NCBI GenBank assembly: GCA_024235595.1
Contig: JACKMC010000016.1
Span: 7,228 to 71,227, forward strand
Direction of reading: 5' to 3'
From: Zoogloeaceae bacterium
GTDB lineage: Bacteria > Pseudomonadota > Gammaproteobacteria > Burkholderiales > Rhodocyclaceae
DNA length: 64,000 bases
Part shown: positions 61,645-64,000 of the stretch, piece by piece
How the letters are laid out: every line of letters starts with the position of its first letter
Numbering within the stretch: position 1 is the first letter of the stretch
Notes under the pieces: model-generated
Seen by the model: only the letters and a program-made list of their open reading frames with translations
Told to the model about the DNA's origin: nothing
Database searches by the model: none
Made by a program: the position numbers and the translations under genes

Positions 61645-61694
61645 GGGTGTCGCCTCTCTTGTTGTATGCCGATGACAGCGTCTGGCCAGCGGTA

Positions 61695-61709
61695 TGTATA
61701 AAAGTTACA
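61695..61709. promoter_or_regulatory. Predicted HexR operator of zwf
   Basis: TGTATAAAAGTTACA, i.e. TGTA-N7-TACA, the spacing of the HexR consensus. On the minus strand it contains a candidate -10 TATACA with a -35-like TTTGTT 16 bases upstream, so bound HexR would block polymerase. It lies about 50 bases from the zwf GTG. Confidence 0.6.
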
Positions 61710-61890
61710 TGCATTAAACAAAGCGGGCGCCTGAAAGTCAACAGCAACTTGAAAATGAACAAGCTCGAAACGAATACCCGGCCAGCGCGAAAAGCACACC
61801 AATCCTGCATAACGCCGGCGGAGCAAGGGATTCGGGCTTTTTTGGAATCCGTCATGTAGAAAAAACACAAAAACAGCTTGCGGTTTTCCA

Positions 61891-61905
61891 TGTAGCAATT
61901 CTACA
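61891..61905. promoter_or_regulatory. Predicted HexR operator of edd
   Basis: TGTAGCAATTCTACA, again TGTA-N7-TACA with five-base perfect arms. It overlaps a candidate plus-strand promoter: -35 TTGCGG (61878-61883), 18-base spacer, -10 TACAAT (61902-61907). A half-site TGTAG also occurs at 61855-61859. The remaining 340-base zwf-edd gap is AT-richer than its surroundings and holds no gene. Confidence 0.65.
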
Positions 61906-61984
61906 ATTGCATCAAACCTGGCCGGCAAGAGCTGGAATCCGATCTGCACTGCCGCTGGCGAACCAAGATCCAAGAGGAGACCGC

Positions 61985-63835
61985 ATGAACCTGAACGCCA
62001 CACTCGCTCGCGTTACCGAACGCATCCGCAGCCGAAGTGCCCAATCGCGCGCCACCTACCTGGCCCGCATGGATGCCGCGGCATCCGGCGGCAGCGCCCG
62101 CAGCCGGGTCTCCTGCGCCAACCAGGCCCACGCCTATGCCGCCTTCGAACCCAATGACAAGCTCGTTCTGCGTCAGGCGCGCCAGCCCAACCTCGGCATC
62201 GTCTCCGCCTACAACGACATGCTCTCCGCCCATCAGCCGCTCGAGCACATGCCGGCGCTGATCAAGGAGCACGCCCGCCGTGCCGGTGCGGTCGCCCAGT
62301 TCGCTGGCGGGGTGCCGGCGATGTGCGATGGCGTGACCCAGGGCGAGGCGGGCATGGAGCTGTCCCTCTTCTCGCGCGACGTGATCGCCATGTCTACCGC
62401 GGTGGCACTGTCGCACGCGGTCTTCGATGGCGCCCTGTGCCTCGGCGTGTGCGACAAGATCGTGCCGGGCCTGCTGATCGGAGCGCTGCAGTTCGGCCAC
62501 CTGCCGACCATCTTCGTGCCGGCCGGCCCGATGACCAGCGGCCTGTCGAACAACGAGAAATCGCGCATCCGCCAGCTCCACGCCCAGGGCAAGGCAAGCC
62601 GCGAGGAACTGCTCGAGGCCGAAATGGGCGCCTATCACGGCCCCGGCACCTGCACCTTCTACGGCACCGCCAACAGCAACCAGATGCTCATGGAAGTAAT
62701 GGGCCTGCACCTGCCCGGCGCGGCCTTCGTCAATCCGGGCACCCCGCTGCGCGACGCCCTCACCGCCGCCTCGGCCGAGCGGATCGCGAAGATCACCCGC
62801 CTGGGCGACGAATACATCCCGCTCGCCCGGGTGATCGACGAGCGTGCCATCGTCAATGGCATCGTCGGCCTGCTGGCCACCGGCGGCTCGACCAACCACA
62901 CCATCCACCTGGTCGCCATCGCCGCGGCAGCCGGCATCCATATCGACTGGACCGACTTCGACGAGCTCTCGGCCGAGGTGCCGCTGCTGACCCGCATCTA
63001 CCCCAATGGCAGCGCCGACGTGAATCACTTCCACGCCGCGGGCGGCATGGGCTTCCTGATCCGCGAACTGCTCGATGCCGGCCTGCTGCACGACGACGTC
63101 ACCACGGTGATGGGCAAGGGCCTGCGCGCCCACACCCGCGAGCCCTGGCTCGACGGCGAGGTCGCTGCCTGGAAGGATGCGCCGGCCGAGAGCCTCGACC
63201 AGGAGGTGCTGCGCCGTGCCGACAATCCCTTCAGCGCCGATGGCGGCCTGCGCCTGCTGGCCGGCAATGTCGGCCGGGCGGTGATCAAGGTCTCGGCGGT
63301 CAAGCCCGAGCACCGCGTGATCGAGGCACCGGCGATCATCTTCGACAGCCAGGAGGCGCTTGGCGAGGCCTTCAAGCGCGACGAACTCAAGCGCGACTTC
63401 ATCGCGGTGATCCGCTTCCAGGGCCCGCGTGCCAACGGCATGCCCGAACTGCACCGCCTGACGCCCATCCTCGGCGTGCTCCAGGATGCCGGCCACAAGG
63501 TCGCACTGGTCACCGACGGTCGCATGTCGGGCGCTTCCGGCAAGGTTCCGGCCGCCATTCACGTGACGCCGGAAGTCGCCAACGGCGGGCCGCTCGGCAA
63601 GGTCCGCGACGGCGACCTGGTGCGCCTCGACGCCGAAGCCGGCACCCTCGAAGTGCTGGTGCCTGCCGCCGAATGGGACAAGCGCGAGGTCGCAACACGC
63701 GATCTCGCCGCCAACCAGCACGGCTGTGGCCGCGAGCTGTTCGTCAATTTCCGGGCCAACGCGATCGGCGCCGAACAGGGTGGATCGACCTTCGGCTCGA
63801 CCCTGCCCGGCCCCGTCGAGGCCTGTCAGACTTGA
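61985..63835 (+). CDS. edd: Phosphogluconate dehydratase
   Basis: 616 residues, full length. Dehydrates 6-phosphogluconate to 2-keto-3-deoxy-6-phosphogluconate, first dedicated Entner-Doudoroff step. IlvD/Edd family with iron-sulfur cysteines in CDGVTQGEAGME, CDKIVPGLLIGAL and TCTFYGTANSNQML contexts, and VTDGRMSGASGKVPAA near the C-terminus. GAGGAG precedes ATG 61985. Transcribed away from zwf; eda is not in the window and may follow. Confidence 0.95.
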   Translation: MNLNATLARVTERIRSRSAQSRATYLARMDAAASGGSARSRVSCANQAHAYAAFEPNDKLVLRQARQPNLGIVSAYNDMLSAHQPLEHMPALIKEHARRAGAVAQFAGGVPAMCDGVTQGEAGMELSLFSRDVIAMSTAVALSHAVFDGALCLGVCDKIVPGLLIGALQFGHLPTIFVPAGPMTSGLSNNEKSRIRQLHAQGKASREELLEAEMGAYHGPGTCTFYGTANSNQMLMEVMGLHLPGAAFVNPGTPLRDALTAASAERIAKITRLGDEYIPLARVIDERAIVNGIVGLLATGGSTNHTIHLVAIAAAAGIHIDWTDFDELSAEVPLLTRIYPNGSADVNHFHAAGGMGFLIRELLDAGLLHDDVTTVMGKGLRAHTREPWLDGEVAAWKDAPAESLDQEVLRRADNPFSADGGLRLLAGNVGRAVIKVSAVKPEHRVIEAPAIIFDSQEALGEAFKRDELKRDFIAVIRFQGPRANGMPELHRLTPILGVLQDAGHKVALVTDGRMSGASGKVPAAIHVTPEVANGGPLGKVRDGDLVRLDAEAGTLEVLVPAAEWDKREVATRDLAANQHGCGRELFVNFRANAIGAEQGGSTFGSTLPGPVEACQT

Positions 63836-63972
63836 AACGGGTCCGTTGCGCTGGTGGGAGATGCGGCCAGTATCCGCGCGTCTTTGCCTTGCATGGCCCA
63901 ACCAGGCGACTCGAATCCGTCCAGATTCCGCCTCGCCCCCCCACTCGGCTCGCGACGATCGCTAAAGCCTGA

Positions 63973-63987
63973 CAGGCCGCTGGCCTG
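63973..63987. terminator. Short hairpin downstream of edd
   Basis: CAGGCC-GCT-GGCCTG, stem of six, about 140 bases past the edd stop, at the window edge. No T-run follows on the plus strand (A-rich instead), so on the plus strand it is not a typical intrinsic terminator. No other feature is visible after edd. Confidence 0.25.
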
Positions 63988-64000
63988 AAAACACAAAAAA

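Noticed and set aside
61829..61850. GGATTC/GAATCC inverted repeat with a T-run in the zwf-edd gap
   Set aside because: Six-base arms with a 10-base loop containing the T-run; not a terminator shape and no transcript should end there.
61901..63901. 666-codon minus-strand frame
   Set aside because: Antisense shadow of edd.

Overview
This is a GC-rich bacterial chromosome segment, densely packed and with many ATGA/GTGA stop-start overlaps. Gene content (Wolinella-type fumarate reductase with a rhodoquinone-synthesis gene, GcvA-type LysR regulator, DUF3079, DUF2145, Entner-Doudoroff cluster with HexR) points to a betaproteobacterium, most plausibly of the Rhodocyclales (Zoogloea/Thauera/Azoarcus type). 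That placement is inference from gene content; no rRNA or tRNA gene was seen.

Layout. 0.1-4.3 kb: a four-gene operon frdC-frdA-frdB-rquA for rhodoquinol-dependent fumarate reduction. 4.6-8.9 kb: phospholipid-repair genes (MFS-PlsC fusion and Aas), with an XRE regulator upstream. 9.9-12.0 kb: small membrane and secreted proteins (YiaA-like, an unknown, DUF2145, and a 43-residue exported peptide). 12.1-14.6 kb: an envelope operon with an M48 protease. 14.8-16.4 kb: a CorA-like protein. 16.4-23.3 kb: the most striking locus, a TIR / MoxR ATPase / vWA / CHAT-hydrolase-TIR operon that looks like a conflict or defence system, preceded by an exported ankyrin protein. 24.3-26.7 kb: quinoprotein dehydrogenase plus dihaem cytochrome c. 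26.7-31.5 kb: an unknown exported protein, a membrane TIR protein, and a GCS2-type ligase next to an AspA/AstE-type zinc hydrolase. 31.5-39.9 kb: regulators, glutaminase, Na+/H+ antiporter, pirin, an isomerase behind a hexamer repeat, and a DUF1275 protein. 40.3-44.8 kb: a RoxA-like dihaem cytochrome with an exported GMC oxidoreductase.

44.8-48.4 kb is a decayed region: an IS110-type transposase pseudogene followed by a strongly structured segment, another membrane TIR gene, palindromic and tandem repeats, and a truncated Gfo/Idh gene. 48.6-54.6 kb carries an orphan ModA-like protein, an ECF sigma / putative anti-sigma pair, a vWA lipoprotein and a conserved unknown. 54.8-55.7 kb is a deletion scar joining the 5' end of gpmA to the 3' end of a sugar-ABC ATPase gene. 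55.7-63.8 kb is glucose catabolism: zwf-pgl-hexR-pgi-(Gfo/Idh) diverging from edd, with two matching HexR-like operators between them.

The window therefore combines anaerobic/aerobic electron-transfer modules and a regulated Entner-Doudoroff pathway with four TIR-domain proteins at three places, one of them inside a probable NTPase-controlled immune system.
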